In this document: piece after piece, positions 52,889 to 63,360 of the stretch | How positions within the stretch are numbered: the first letter of the stretch is position 1 | Layout: the number at the start of each line of letters is the position of its first letter | Assembly (NCBI RefSeq): GCF_023898315.1 | Contig: NC_064619.1 | Coordinates: 303,652,150-303,716,149, forward strand | DNA: 64,000 nucleotides | Direction of reading: 5' to 3' | Origin: Schistocerca nitens | Taxonomy: Eukaryota > Arthropoda > Insecta > Orthoptera > Acrididae | Position numbers and translations under genes: made by a program | Notes under the pieces: model-generated | What the model was told of the DNA's origin: nothing | The model's input: only the letters and a program-made list of their open reading frames with translations | Database searches by the model: none

Positions 52889-53215
52889 TACAGGTGTTTC
52901 AAAAAGAAAACACGTATTTCGAAAGCATATATTTATTAAACTGTAAGACATAAAACTATGAAACTTGGGAAACGTGTCTACGAATCTTTCAGTTATAGAT
53001 TACAGATGTTCAATATGCCGTCCACCATCGACACGAACAACATCACATCGATACTCGAATTTCTCCCACACTCGAGCGAGGATGTCCATCGTCACTGCTA
53101 TTGTGGTATTACGGATCTGATTCTTCAAATGTTATAGGTTCTGTGGTAGTGCTGTTGCATAAACCCTGTCCTTAATGAAGCTCCACGGGATGAAGTCAAA
53201 CCGACGTTCTCAAAA
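52889..53215 (-). mobile_element. mariner/IS630-type transposon, C-terminal fragment
   Basis: On the minus strand the translation DFIPWSFIKDRVYATALPQN and, after a break, ILARVWEKFEYRCDVVRVDG then GRHIEHL matches the transposase C-terminus of an insect IS630/mariner family (consensus D..LWGY.KD.VY...LP... and VW.E..YR.D..R...G.HIEHL). The end at 52889 (acaggtgtttcaaaaag) fits a terminal repeat. The catalytic core is missing. Confidence 0.7.
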
Positions 53216-53316
53216 ACACATGTTATAATAAGTAACCTATAAACTCAGCCGCTCCATTTCGACAAAGAGTCGGACAGTGGTCTATACAACATTTAACTAA
53301 TTAGCTAACTAAAATA

Positions 53317-54738
53317 CACTCCTGGAAAAGGAAAAAAGAACACATTGACACCGGTGTGTCAGACCCACCATACTTGCTCCGGACACTGCGAGAGGGCTGT
53401 ACAAGCAATGATCACACGCACGGCACAGCGGACACACCAGGAACCGCGGTGTTGGCCGTCGAATGGCGCTAGCTGCGCAGCATTTGTGCACCGCCGCCGT
53501 CAGTGTCAGCCAGTTTGCCGTGGCATACGGAGCTCCATCGCAGTCTTTAACACTGGTAGCATGCCGCGGCAGCGTGGACGTGAACCGTATGTGCAGTTGA
53601 CGGACTTTGAGCGAGGGCGTATAGTGGGCATGCGGGAGGCCGGGTGGACGTACCGCCGAATTGCTCAACACGTGGGGCGTGAGGTCTCCACAGTACATCG
53701 ATGTTGTCGCCAGTGGTCGGCGGAAGGTGCACGTGCCCGTCGACCTGGGACCGCACCGCAGCGACGCACGGATGCACGCCAAGACCGTAGGATCCTACGC
53801 AGTGCCGTAGGGGACCGCACCGCCACTTCCCAGCAAATTAGGGACACTGTTGCTCCTGGGGTATCGGCGAGGACCATTCGCAACCGTCTCCATGAAGCTG
53901 GGCTACGGTCCCGCACACCGTTAGGCCGTCTTCCGCTCACGCCCCAACATCGTGCAGCCCGCCTCCAGTGGTGTCGCGACAGGCGTGAATGGAGGGACGA
54001 ATGGAGACGTGTCGTCTTCAGCGATGAGCGTCGCTTCTGCCTTGGTGCCAATGATGGTCGTATGCGTGTTTGGCGCCGTGCAGGTGAGCGCCACAATCAG
54101 GACTGCATACGACCGAGGCACACAGGGCCAACACCCGGCATCATGGTGTGGGGAGCGATCTCCTACACTGGCCGTACACCACTGGTGATCGTCGAGGGGA
54201 CACTGAATAGTGCACGGTACATCCAAACCGTCATCGAACCCATCGTTCTACCATTCCTAGACCGGCAACGGAACTTGCTGTTCCAACAGGACAATGCACG
54301 TCCGCATGTATCCCGTGCCACCCAACGTGCTCTAGAAGGTGTAAGTCAACTACCCTGGCCAGCAAGATCTCCGGATCTGTCCCCCATTGAGCATGTTTGG
54401 GACTGGATGAAGCGTCGTCTCACGCGGTCTGCACGTCCAGCACAAACGCTGGTCCAACTAAGGCGCCAGGTGGAAATGGCATGGCAAGCCGTTCCACAGG
54501 ACTACATCCAGCATCTCTACGATCGTCTCCATGGGAGAATAGCAGCCTGCATTGCTGCGAAAGGTGGATATACACTGTACTAGTGCCGACATTGTGCATG
54601 CTCTGTTGCCTGTGTCTATGTGCCTGTGGTTCTGTCAGTGTGATCATGTGATGTATCTGACCCCAGGAATGTGTCAATAAAGTTTCCCCTTCCTGGGACA
54701 ATGAATTCACGGTGTTCTTATTTCAATTTCCAGGAGTG
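53317..54738 (+). mobile_element. Tc1-like DNA transposon, copy C (1422 bp, young)
   Basis: The left end is cactcctggaaaaggaaaaa and the right end is as in copies A and B. TA duplications lie at 53315-53316 and 54739-54740. Third member of the same-length set. Confidence 0.95.
53561..54583 (+). CDS. Tc1-family transposase, copy C (340 aa, intact)
   Basis: It has the same architecture as copy A: paired helix-turn-helix at about 10-60 and 85-130 and a DDE core with D155, D244 and E277, again with 32 residues between the last two. Copy-specific changes are SDERRF instead of SDESRF next to the first catalytic Asp, DRQRNLL instead of DRQGNLL, and AQTLVQL instead of ARTLVQL. The Arg beside D155 may weaken activity. 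No stop or frameshift is present. Confidence 0.92.
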   Translation: MPRQRGREPYVQLTDFERGRIVGMREAGWTYRRIAQHVGREVSTVHRCCRQWSAEGARARRPGTAPQRRTDARQDRRILRSAVGDRTATSQQIRDTVAPGVSARTIRNRLHEAGLRSRTPLGRLPLTPQHRAARLQWCRDRREWRDEWRRVVFSDERRFCLGANDGRMRVWRRAGERHNQDCIRPRHTGPTPGIMVWGAISYTGRTPLVIVEGTLNSARYIQTVIEPIVLPFLDRQRNLLFQQDNARPHVSRATQRALEGVSQLPWPARSPDLSPIEHVWDWMKRRLTRSARPAQTLVQLRRQVEMAWQAVPQDYIQHLYDRLHGRIAACIAAKGGYTLY

Positions 54739-54740
54739 TA

Positions 54741-55198
54741 ACTTACTGTAAGTAACTGCCTGCAGAAGCAAAATAGCTGCAAATAAATGAAACAACCCTA
54801 GTAATCTAAGTTGTGGATTTCGAACAACGATATTAAAAGTATACCTTTCCCTCCTGCTTCTCTCTGTCGTTCTTCTCAAGTAGCGGACAAACCGAAAATC
54901 TTAAATGTTCTCATTTTTCTTTTGTCTTTTCGAACCAGGTTTCACCTTCTGGAAGAAACAGGTTTGCTCTTCAGCCATCATCCTCGAAAGCTAGCAACAC
55001 CGCCATGGAGACACCTTTTCGTCCCACTATTTTGAAGAGAATTACGCAATAGCCAGCGGTATACAAGAATTCTGAGACATTACTCTCTCGGTTGAACATG
55101 TGGTGCAGGAGTGAAGGAGATCTCATGAAACTATTCAGTTGTAATAATAGGCTTCTTTGTTAGACTTTGAGAGCACGCTTAGCTGAAATTTTCTGAAA
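54741..55198. other. intergenic, nothing recognised
   Basis: No clear coding frame or repeat. Confidence 0.4.
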
Positions 55199-55648
55199 AT
55201 GACTTCGGAAAATAAAGCTTATATCGATAAAATCATATCGTGGTCCAATTCAGATGTTTTCCAAGATACGCTGGTGCTTCAAAGCAGAGCACTCATCCGA
55301 GGATACAAGAAAGATAACAGAGATGAAGTGTTAGATGATATCATCAAGATTCTCATGACACGCATAAAAGAGCTCGAGGCGGTCCCAGATCTTCGTGGGT
55401 ACATTTTCTTCTCTTGCGTAACAAATTTAGCATTGAACATTTTCCTCAACTTCTCGCCTTTGTTAACCTACTTGCATGTTAAACAAGATGCTTTACAGCA
55501 TCGTATTAAAAGGAGACTGTTGTACAATTCTGTAAATTTAGTAACACTAAATTTCATGGGAACTTATGGACTAAAAGTCTATACACTTGTCTCACTTATA
55601 TATTGCGAATTTCCTGCTGCATTCGTTACACAGGATCTGCACTCTTGA
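55199..55648 (+). CDS. hypothetical ORF, possible host exon
   Basis: A 149-codon frame starts MTSENKAYIDKIISWSNSDV. The first ~63 residues are charged and helical (LDDIIKILMTRIKELEAVPD) and read like real protein. A donor-like G|GTACAT follows LEAVPDLR, so a first coding exon could end at about 55397. The rest is more hydrophobic (YIFFSCVTNLALNIFLNFSP) and may be intron read-through. No homologue is recognised and no transposon motif is present. It is the best host-gene candidate in the window, still weak. Confidence 0.3.
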   Translation: MTSENKAYIDKIISWSNSDVFQDTLVLQSRALIRGYKKDNRDEVLDDIIKILMTRIKELEAVPDLRGYIFFSCVTNLALNIFLNFSPLLTYLHVKQDALQHRIKRRLLYNSVNLVTLNFMGTYGLKVYTLVSLIYCEFPAAFVTQDLHS

Positions 55649-56366
55649 GACATTCTTTTTGATTTACATCCAGTACATGAAGTTAAAAACATATTACCTC
55701 TGCTAATCAACATTAGTATGAATATACTGGCACTAAGGAAAAATTAAAAAGTAAATTTTGTGTTGCTCCATTCAAACATAACTGCACTGACACGTCCATA
55801 CGACAGCACCGGCAATTGTATTTGCAGTTATCGGTGTGGGAAATGTAAGACCTAGTTGTTGACCTCACTTGTTGTGATATCATAGAATCATAGAGGGAGG
55901 CCAAGCACCAGCGCTTTAAAGCCCATACATTTAGTGCGGAATTGAAACTTGACCCTCTTAAGTGCATAGACAAGTTCGCGAATAATTTATAAATAAGTGT
56001 AATAACTGGATAAATCGCGTAGAATTAATGATATTGATGAAAGCACAGGATCATACTTCAACCCAAATAAATATTTAATGAACAACATTCACATAAATTA
56101 GCGATTCTGATGAAAAACAGCTGAAGAATAATTAATGTGTGTAGTGGGAACAGAGCATTGTACACGAAAATAAGTGCGAGAAAAGGTCATTTGGCAGCAC
56201 ATTAATTCACTAAAATAAACAGCAAACACTCAGAGTCCGAAAGTGCAATTTTCCACTATCAGTAGCGTCATAAACTATAGCTCGTCAACCTGAGCGTCAC
56301 AGGTAAAACATGCACCAGTCATATTAACAGAATCTTCCGTCGGTTCTTGGTAGAACAACATTATAA
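55649..56366. other. intergenic, nothing recognised
   Basis: AT-rich, with no family recognised. Confidence 0.4.
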
Positions 56367-56411
56367 TAAATGAAAAGCACCAGTTTGCTTTTGTTCTACA
56401 ATATTACTTTT

Positions 56412-56449
56412 ATTGTAAACCGGTTTTCGGCTTACAAGGCCATCTTCAG
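56412..56449 (-). ncRNA. hammerhead-ribozyme-like motif, left terminal copy
   Basis: On the minus strand: CTGAAGA, then T, a 3-bp GGC/GCC stem II, GAAA, and the self-complementary ACCGGT followed by TTTAC. This is the order of the hammerhead core (CUGANGA, stem II, GAAA, stem III, UH). One extra U before stem II and a short stem I (UGU/ACA) are departures from the ideal. Confidence 0.45.
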
Positions 56450-57166
56450 ACATTTGCTGAGTATTATCACCAAAGAAGTTAAATGTTAGCAGACAACCTT
56501 GGAAGAGAAGTAACACATCTAGACTGGTATAGAAACATACAGTAAGTAACATCTTTGCAAAGAAAAAGTAAAAACTGAACTGTACATGAATAACAATGGA
56601 GTAGACAGGATAACCTTTAGCACAAAATAGGAATAACATGCCTACATAACAGTTTCTATTAATAAACAAAACTAATAAAATAAAATAAGTACTAGACAAG
56701 ACTTCATCAGGAGGTATGAAACATGGAGAGTGATACACAACAAATTAAAAGAAGAGACAGTTATCAACGTAAATAGAGAATACATTAGGAAATTAAGCAA
56801 TATCAATAAGATAAACAGAAATAAATAAATGCAGGAAAACGGAGGTGTTTGACGGAGCCTACAGTCTAAGAGTGTGGTGGTACTGCATTTTAACATTAAC
56901 ATTATAATCAAAGCAGTGGCTGTGTAACTGTTTTCATTAAATAAATGAGCAAAGTAAAATAGGAACAGTATTTGAGACAACTACAAGGGGTGTTAAACAT
57001 AGACAGTAATACAAGTACAAGTTAAAAGAAAGCCTTAACTATTGAAACTACAGTCTATGTGGAATACAAAGACAACTTCGAGAAAACAAAACAACTTAAT
57101 GAACACAGGAAAATGGGAATATGTAGGAAGACAGAGAGTGTGGGAAGTAATGAACAACAAAGATGG

Positions 57167-58060
57167 TTATATGAAGTTTAGGAGAGGGAAAGTGTTGAGC
57201 TGTGTCTGGTCATTTAGGATAAGATCTGGACTGTGAGCAAGATGTTTGTTAATTTCCAGGGCTTCGAGCAGGTTGAGTTTATGGCCTTTGTTTGCTAAGT
57301 GAAGTACATGGGACACTGGCTGGTAGTTGTGACCCTCACTCAGTACATGCTCAGCAAATTCAGAGTCTGAATTCTGCAACCTCCAGCTGCATTTATGTTC
57401 AGCCAGCCTAGTTGATATGTCTCTGCCCGACTGACCAATGTAAAATTTGTCTCAATCAGAACAGGTTATTTTGTATACCCCACTGTTGGCTAATAACTGT
57501 ATCTTGTCTTTGCTATTAAAAACACACTGGGCTGTCGTGTTCCTGACATAGTAGGAAACCATATACTTGCAGGATTTCAGTGCTTTGGCTTCAATCTGTG
57601 ATACCTGACCTAGAAATGGTAGTGTACACCATTTCTTACAGACAGTGGATGGGGAAGCAGGTGGGGCATAGAGGAGGGATGTAATGTTTCGTTTTTGTTT
57701 CCTGTGCAAGATGTGGTCTATAAGAACTGGATTGTAGCTATTGGCTGTGGCAATAAATTTTATTGTATCCAACTCTGCTTTAAAATCATCTCTGGACATG
57801 GGGATAGATATGAGACGGTGTACCACTGAGTGGAAAGCTGCATGTTTGTGAGCTATGGGGTGTTGTGAGCAAGAAGGTATTACTGTGTCTGTAGTTGTTG
57901 TTTTTCTGTAAATTTTGAGACAATGTGTGTGTGTACTGATGTCAATGGTGAGATCTAAGAACTGATAATACTCAGTAAATATCTGAAGATGGCCTTGTAA
58001 GCCGAAAACCGGTTTACAATAAAAGTAATATTGTAGAACAAAAGCAAACTGGTGCTTTTC
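57167..58060 (-). pseudogene. Penelope-like RT tail and GIY-YIG endonuclease, partial
   Basis: Penelope-like elements couple a reverse transcriptase to a GIY-YIG nuclease that nicks the target. Seen here: an RT-distal block (FTEYYQFLDLTIDIS, KIYRKTTTTDTVIPSCSQHP, FHSVVHRLISIPMSRDDFKA), a linker, then the nuclease start ANSGVYKITC and its partner motif FYIGQSGRDISTRLAEHKCS, followed by EFAEHVLSEGHNYQ and LNLLEALEINKHL. The RT catalytic YxDD region is not present. The frame is interrupted about once and the copy is not functional. Confidence 0.85.
57983..58017 (+). ncRNA. hammerhead-ribozyme-like motif, right terminal copy
   Basis: Inverted copy of the motif: CTGAAGA at 57983-57989, GGC at 57991-57993, GCC at 58001-58003, GAAA at 58004-58007, ACCGGT at 58008-58013. 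Stem I pairing is poorer than in the left copy. Confidence 0.4.
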
Positions 58061-58599
58061 ATTTATCATGCACCAGTCGTTATAAATCTCAGAACCATGG
58101 TGGTTTTATGCAATTTGGTTAATTTATTATTTATTAATTGTTATTAATGGCTATTTACATAACTAAATAATTGAAACATATCAGATAGTAAACTCAAGTT
58201 ACTCATTAACTAAGAAAATTAGATTATATCTGGGAAACTCATACTGCCTCCGTACTACGTGAAATTGTGGAGCATTTATAGCACTGTCACATTTGCATAT
58301 CAACTTTTAATAACCTTTGTGTAAAGTCTTCTATATATAGTTTCAAAAGCAACTACTAGTAGTGTTTACCGCCGTTGTCAACTTTTATTTGGTTCTTCAT
58401 ATGATCATATGGGTTCAGTGGCTTAGCTGTTATTAATTTCATAATCTGTCATTATTAAAAACAACTGCAGCTTTCTCAATATTTATCTTATAATTATTCT
58501 TGAAACTGCAGTGAGCTCGTCCCGTAACTGCGATTTTGTTGGTGTACCTCGATTTTGCGTATATTATGTTTGTACGGTCAGTAGAGTAGTACCGTTAAA

Positions 58600-59348
58600 A
58601 ATTCAATATTCATCTTCCATCTCCTACACCTTAGCTGCCATTTCAAAATATACAAAATGAGACACTAAAACACAGTCATCAAACCAGAGTGCCTTTAGAA
58701 AGCTGTAACTTCTCCTTTAAACTGAATGAGAGACACTGAAGAAATCCAAAACAGAAACTAAAAAGTAATAAGGAAACTTTTAGAGCCAGATCACATCGAA
58801 AAATAAACATACACACTAAGAGTAAAATTAATAAACTGAAAGGTACACCACCAATATTTATTCGAACAAGGGAAATCGAAGGCCAAAATGCTGCGGACAT
58901 GTTAAGAGAATGGGATCAACCAGGTTAACTAGACAGTTTGCGTAATTCGAAATTCACACTAAAACTAAAATTGAAATAATAAAATGGATCTGTGCAACAA
59001 ATAGAAGAGCTAAAGGCAGCAGGAATAACAACAATTTATGTATTAGACAGAAAAAATTGTATGCAACTAATTTATGACTAGGCAGTTGGCTATGTAGAAA
59101 ATCAAAACAAGACTGGATCATTTTCGTCTGACTGACGCAAAAGAATCCATACGGAGTGAATGAAAGTGATATGGATACAAAGAAAAGCTAAAACAAAACC
59201 ATGAAAATGGTCCTAGTACATTGCATGGTGCAGTAAGACCAAAACTTGAATAGTAACAACATGTATTATTTTTCATTTATGTGAAAATAATAATAAAATT
59301 AAAGCAATTTAAATTAAAAATACTCGACCTGTTCTTGGTAATACGAAC
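58600..59348 (+). other. possible coding relic, unrecognised
   Basis: Plus-strand translation around 58835-58920 gives KGTPPIFIRTREIEGQNAAD and MLREWDQPG, then IEELKAAGITTIYVLDRKN at about 59000-59060 after interruptions. These pieces read like a decayed protein, but I cannot name the family. Nothing else is seen from 58069 to 59348. Confidence 0.2.
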
Positions 59349-59738
59349 AAGGAAACATCACCAACTCGACAACATATTTTAAGTAGAAAAAAGTACACTT
59401 TCGAAACGTCAGCCTCAGCAATCAATTTCACACGAAAATATGGGCCGTATTTCTGATAGTACGCAGTTATGACCTCCTGAATGAACACGTTTTAAACTTC
59501 GTGCGTACCTTTTGTAAAACCAGAGCTCTCCTATTCGCAGGATGTTGAAGTGGAGGAAAGAGGGAGTAAGGAGTGAATACAGCTGTCCAGCGTTTTATGA
59601 AATGTTGTTTTAGACCACATGTTATTCTACTCGAATATATCAACCTACGCCGTATGCGTTCAATACTATTTGAATAATATTTCGTAATAATATTCTGCAA
59701 CAACTTAAACTATGAGGTCAGGTTGGTGATGTTTCCTC
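59349..59738. mobile_element. MITE-like element with ~21-bp inverted ends
   Basis: aaggaaacatcaccaactcg at 59349 and the reverse complement of gttggtgatgtttcct ending at 59738 form the inverted ends (about 390 bp apart). The interior has no transposase. A clear target duplication was not found, so the superfamily is open. Confidence 0.5.
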
Positions 59739-60058
59739 GAAAGTATATAGTTCATATGTGTTACATAGAAACATTATTATCTTCATCAGGCATTTGATGT
59801 GACACCCCCTCTAGAACTTTCCGTGCATTATGGTTCCTAGTTACATTAATACTTAAGCCTCAAGTATGGTTTATACTGTAATCCAACCACCTTCTGTTAA
59901 GCCACCGCCACGCATTATGTACTGCCTCGTGGAATCCTTTCTCAATTTAGTATCTATTCGCCTAGCTACATGTTCCACACCCGAAACACATATTTAATTT
60001 CCACTGTGGCGAAAATTACGTCCTGTGCTCCAGGGTGTTGCCTGAACCTTTCCTACTA
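59739..60058. other. intergenic, nothing recognised
   Basis: No feature identified. Confidence 0.4.
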
Positions 60059-60225
60059 CGAGGGGCGTTCGATGATTTATGCTACACATTTTTTTCTGAG
60101 AACAGTTTAGTTTTATTCAGGATTCCTGTACACCATATGACCCCACTCTTTTGGCTACAAAACCCTGTTTTCCAACAGAAACTCCATTCAATGCGATGGG
60201 CTTATCCTACCTTACTGAAAGGTAT
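60059..60225. mobile_element. mariner-type terminal fragment
   Basis: It begins after TA (60057-60058) with cgaggggcgttcgatgattt and 'gctacacatttttttctgag', which resembles the end of an insect Tc1/mariner element ('gaggggcgttcaataag...' from memory). Only one end is present. Confidence 0.45.
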
Positions 60226-60430
60226 TAACAACCGATTCGGCTGTATTTTGGTCCTTTATTGCTGTACCACTACCGGTTTCGTGGCGTTAAAGCCACATCT
60301 TCAGGTGACATATGATCGAAACAGCTATACTGGAGGTAAAAACTACAATCTTATCAGCAAAGCGAACGTGAATCATATACCTTCCATTAACAGATATGTA
60401 GCTCTTCTCCATTTCCTGAGTTTAACGATT
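60226..60430 (-). mobile_element. Penelope-type terminal fragment with hammerhead-like motif
   Basis: 'accggtttcgtggcgttaaa' followed by 'gccacatcttcagg' is the same type of motif as at the ends of the Penelope-like element, but with a different stem II. No coding part is attached. Borders are approximate. Confidence 0.45.
60266..60304 (-). ncRNA. hammerhead-ribozyme-like motif
   Basis: On the minus strand: CTGAAGA, T, stem II GTGGC/GCCAC (5 bp, loop TTTAAC), GAAA, stem III CC/GG closed by A-U, then TA. Stem I is not convincing in this copy. Confidence 0.4.
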
Positions 60431-61434
60431 TGATAACTTCTTCGAGGACTCCTGGGAGTAGTTGTGGCAATATGGAATTTCGTAACCTGATATTTCCTTC
60501 ACTTTTAAATTTCTAGTGAGAACTAAATTTATTGGATGCTATAGCGGTGAAATATATATTCTCCAGTTCACTAACGTAAGTTGAATCAACTTCTCAGTTC
60601 TCGTGCATTCCTAACACAAATTTGTAAATAATGAGTCAACAGCTTTCTAGAAATCTATGATTCGCAGACAAACTGGTAATTCATATACCAAATGATTATA
60701 ACTGAAAAATGTGTCTTTTCATAGCAGAATTCTTTGTCGATAAGGATTGTAACTAAAGATCTTTCTGTAGATTATTCTCATTTCCAGTGTGGATTCCATG
60801 ATTTGAGCTATTGGTTTGAAAAAATGAAATATATGAAAATTTGTGTTAAATGTACTGGAAAGTAGTAATTAGTATTCCCTACGTGTTAAATAGTCTTCTG
60901 CCGGACTTTCTTGAATTCACACCACAAATAATTCGTATAACGTGCTTATGCACTCAAAATTTAGTTTGGCTCGATGAGTTACGCCAAATGGGACTCCACA
61001 TAATATTGAATGAACGAAACCGTAGTTTGCAGATTTTTTTTACAATGACTTGTGTCTGACAACAACCAAATTTCAAATAAAGACTTTTCAGAAGTTCTGT
61101 AATACATGTCTCTGAATTTACTATAAATTGGTAACCCCAAGAATTTTAGACTGTGAACCTCTCCTATTAGTTTGTAATCATATTTTAAACATTTGCTAGG
61201 TGAATACCTCTTACAAATTCTCAACTACGTGTAGCGTTTCTTTCCGAAGTTCAGTGCAAAAGAACTACCTAGAAACCATTTATTAATTTCCACGAAAATG
61301 TCAGTAAACGGCTCTTTCTCAAACTAAACTTGATTTGATATTTATGAGAACAATTATTTAATCCGCAAAAAAATAAATATGATGTCTGGTAATGGTAGTA
61401 GTAGCCAATGGTCAGAACACGCGCAAGTATGAGC
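60431..61434. other. intergenic, nothing recognised
   Basis: AT-rich, with short chance frames only. Confidence 0.45.
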
Positions 61435-61644
61435 AAAAATTGGAAATTTGTGGTAAGTTCCTATGGGACCAAACTGCTAAGGTCATTAGTCCCTAGGCTT
61501 ACATTCTACTTAATCTAACTTAAACTAACTTACGCTAAGGACAGCACAAACGCCCATGCCCAAGGGAGGACTCGAACCTCCGACGGGGGTAGCCGCGCGA
61601 ACCGTGGCAAGGCCCCCTTAGACCGCACGGTTACCCCGCGCCGC
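61435..61644 (-). mobile_element. tRNA-derived SINE, antisense
   Basis: Read on the minus strand it starts ggcgcggggtaaccgtgcgg and has a B-box-like ggttcgagtcctccctt at about 61563-61579, then the body motif 'gactaatgaccttagcagtt'. The 11-bp target duplication caagtatgagc lies at 61424-61434 and 61645-61655. The 3' tail (ggtcccataggaacttacca) matches the 180-369 type rather than the 13196 type. Confidence 0.9.
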
Positions 61645-61655
61645 CAAGTATGAGC

Positions 61656-62442
61656 CCTAAGACGGAACAGTCTGGGACATTAAATGAAATTGGTTCTATG
61701 TTAGACGATTACTGGTACAATACAGAGCTCTTTCCCAGTGGCAGCCTTGTTTTCTGTTACGCAGATTGGTCTTGAGCCATTTCATTGAAATTTCCCTGAC
61801 GCTATAGTACTGTAGTTTACATAAAAGAAAATTGTGATTTACGTAGTCAGACAGATCACAGAATGTACTAGTAGCCTGTGAGTCATAATCTAATGAATAA
61901 GAAGACTGTGATGAGCACTATGTCGAAAACGAAGTCGACCATAATAGCGAGTACTGACACTGTTCTTATGGTATCATCCACACGGTGGACATTCTCCCAG
62001 TTCCAGTACCACAGCAAAAACTATGTTGGATACGGGTTGGTGTCATATTTACTGCTACTTATGGTAGTTGTCAAAGACGCCTTTGCAGTTATGCAATACA
62101 TGAACATACCGCGAGTCACCTGTATTCCATCAAGCTTAAGGTGCCTCTGACAGCGATGGCATCTTCCAGCAAGATAAGTGTACATGTCACAAGAACAGAA
62201 CTGTGCTACATTCGTTTGAGGATCAGGACAGTGAGCTTACGCCGACGTTTTAGCCGCCAGATTCGTGTGATCTGCATCCGATGGACACGTTTGGTACGCT
62301 ATCGGGCGCTAGCTCCGCGCCCACAAACCACCGGCCTGTAATTTCTGGGAACTGCATGACCAGACGTCTGGTGCCACATACCTCTCGAAACTTATGAGGT
62401 GACTTGTTGCTATATTGCCTTCCAAAGATGGACCAACAAGCT
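61656..62442. other. intergenic, nothing recognised
   Basis: Open frames at 61878-62341 have no recognisable family and overlap each other in different frames. Confidence 0.4.
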
Positions 62443-63324
62443 ACCAGCGGAAAAATGCTCCTGTCGGAGCACGAAAAATGCGAATATGTTCCTGTTTATT
62501 TAAAAAACACTGACTGAAAAGTAGGGTACCTGCTGTTCCATTCTATTTTCCTCAGCCCCTTCAAAAAATTTTCCGAAAATTTTGACATGCGAACATATTC
62601 GCAATTTTTTTTTTTTACTATGCAGCTTACCTCACACTCCGTGTAACTATCCTAACTATAACTCCACTAGTCCATCCCTGTAAATCGCTCCTACCCATCT
62701 ACTCCCAGTTCCTCTTTATCACTCACTCATTCAGCTCAACTCATTGTCATTCCCTCTTTGTGTCTCTCTGTCACCGTCTCCCGCGTCACAGCCACAGTCC
62801 CCTCCGTTCTGCTCTACTACTAGAGTCACCTCTCACTGTCATTGTCCCCTTTCTTGCTCTATCTTATCACTAATATCTCATTCCTCCCTTCCCCACAGCT
62901 GCTGCCTCACTATCTCTCTCTTCCTCGTTGCCATTGTCATATACTCTCTCTCTCTCTCTCATTATCACTGGCTCTCACCGACTTGTAATATCTCTTTCCC
63001 TTTCTTCGTGTCCCCGCTGCCCCCCCTCCCCCGACCCCGATAGTACTGTCCTAGTCCATCCCTGTAAATCGCTCCTACCCATCTACTCCCAGTTCCTCTT
63101 TTTCACTCACTCATTCAGCTCAACTCATTGTCATTGCTTCTTTGTGTCTCTCTGTCACTGTCTCCCGCGTCACAGCCACAGTCCCCTCCGTTCTGCTCTA
63201 CTACTAGAGTCACCTCTCACTGTCATTGTCCCCTTTCTTGCTCTATCTTACCACTAATATATCATTCCTCCCTTCCCAGCAGCTGCTGCCTCACTATCTC
63301 TCTCTTCCTCGTTGCCATTGTCAT

Positions 63325-63360
<36 letters not shown>

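Larger units (their letters stand above)
56367..58068 (-). mobile_element. Penelope-like element with inverted terminal copies
   Basis: The two ends are inverted copies of a ~100-bp block: 'ataaatgaaaagcaccagtt' onward from 56367 and its reverse complement ending at 58068. They are almost identical over the outer 87 bp. Between them, on the minus strand, lies the end of a Penelope-like polyprotein (RT tail plus GIY-YIG nuclease) and then ~700 bp of noncoding 3' sequence. The RT core is absent, so the element is 5'-truncated and joined to an inverted terminal copy, a layout known for Penelope-like insertions. Confidence 0.85.
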
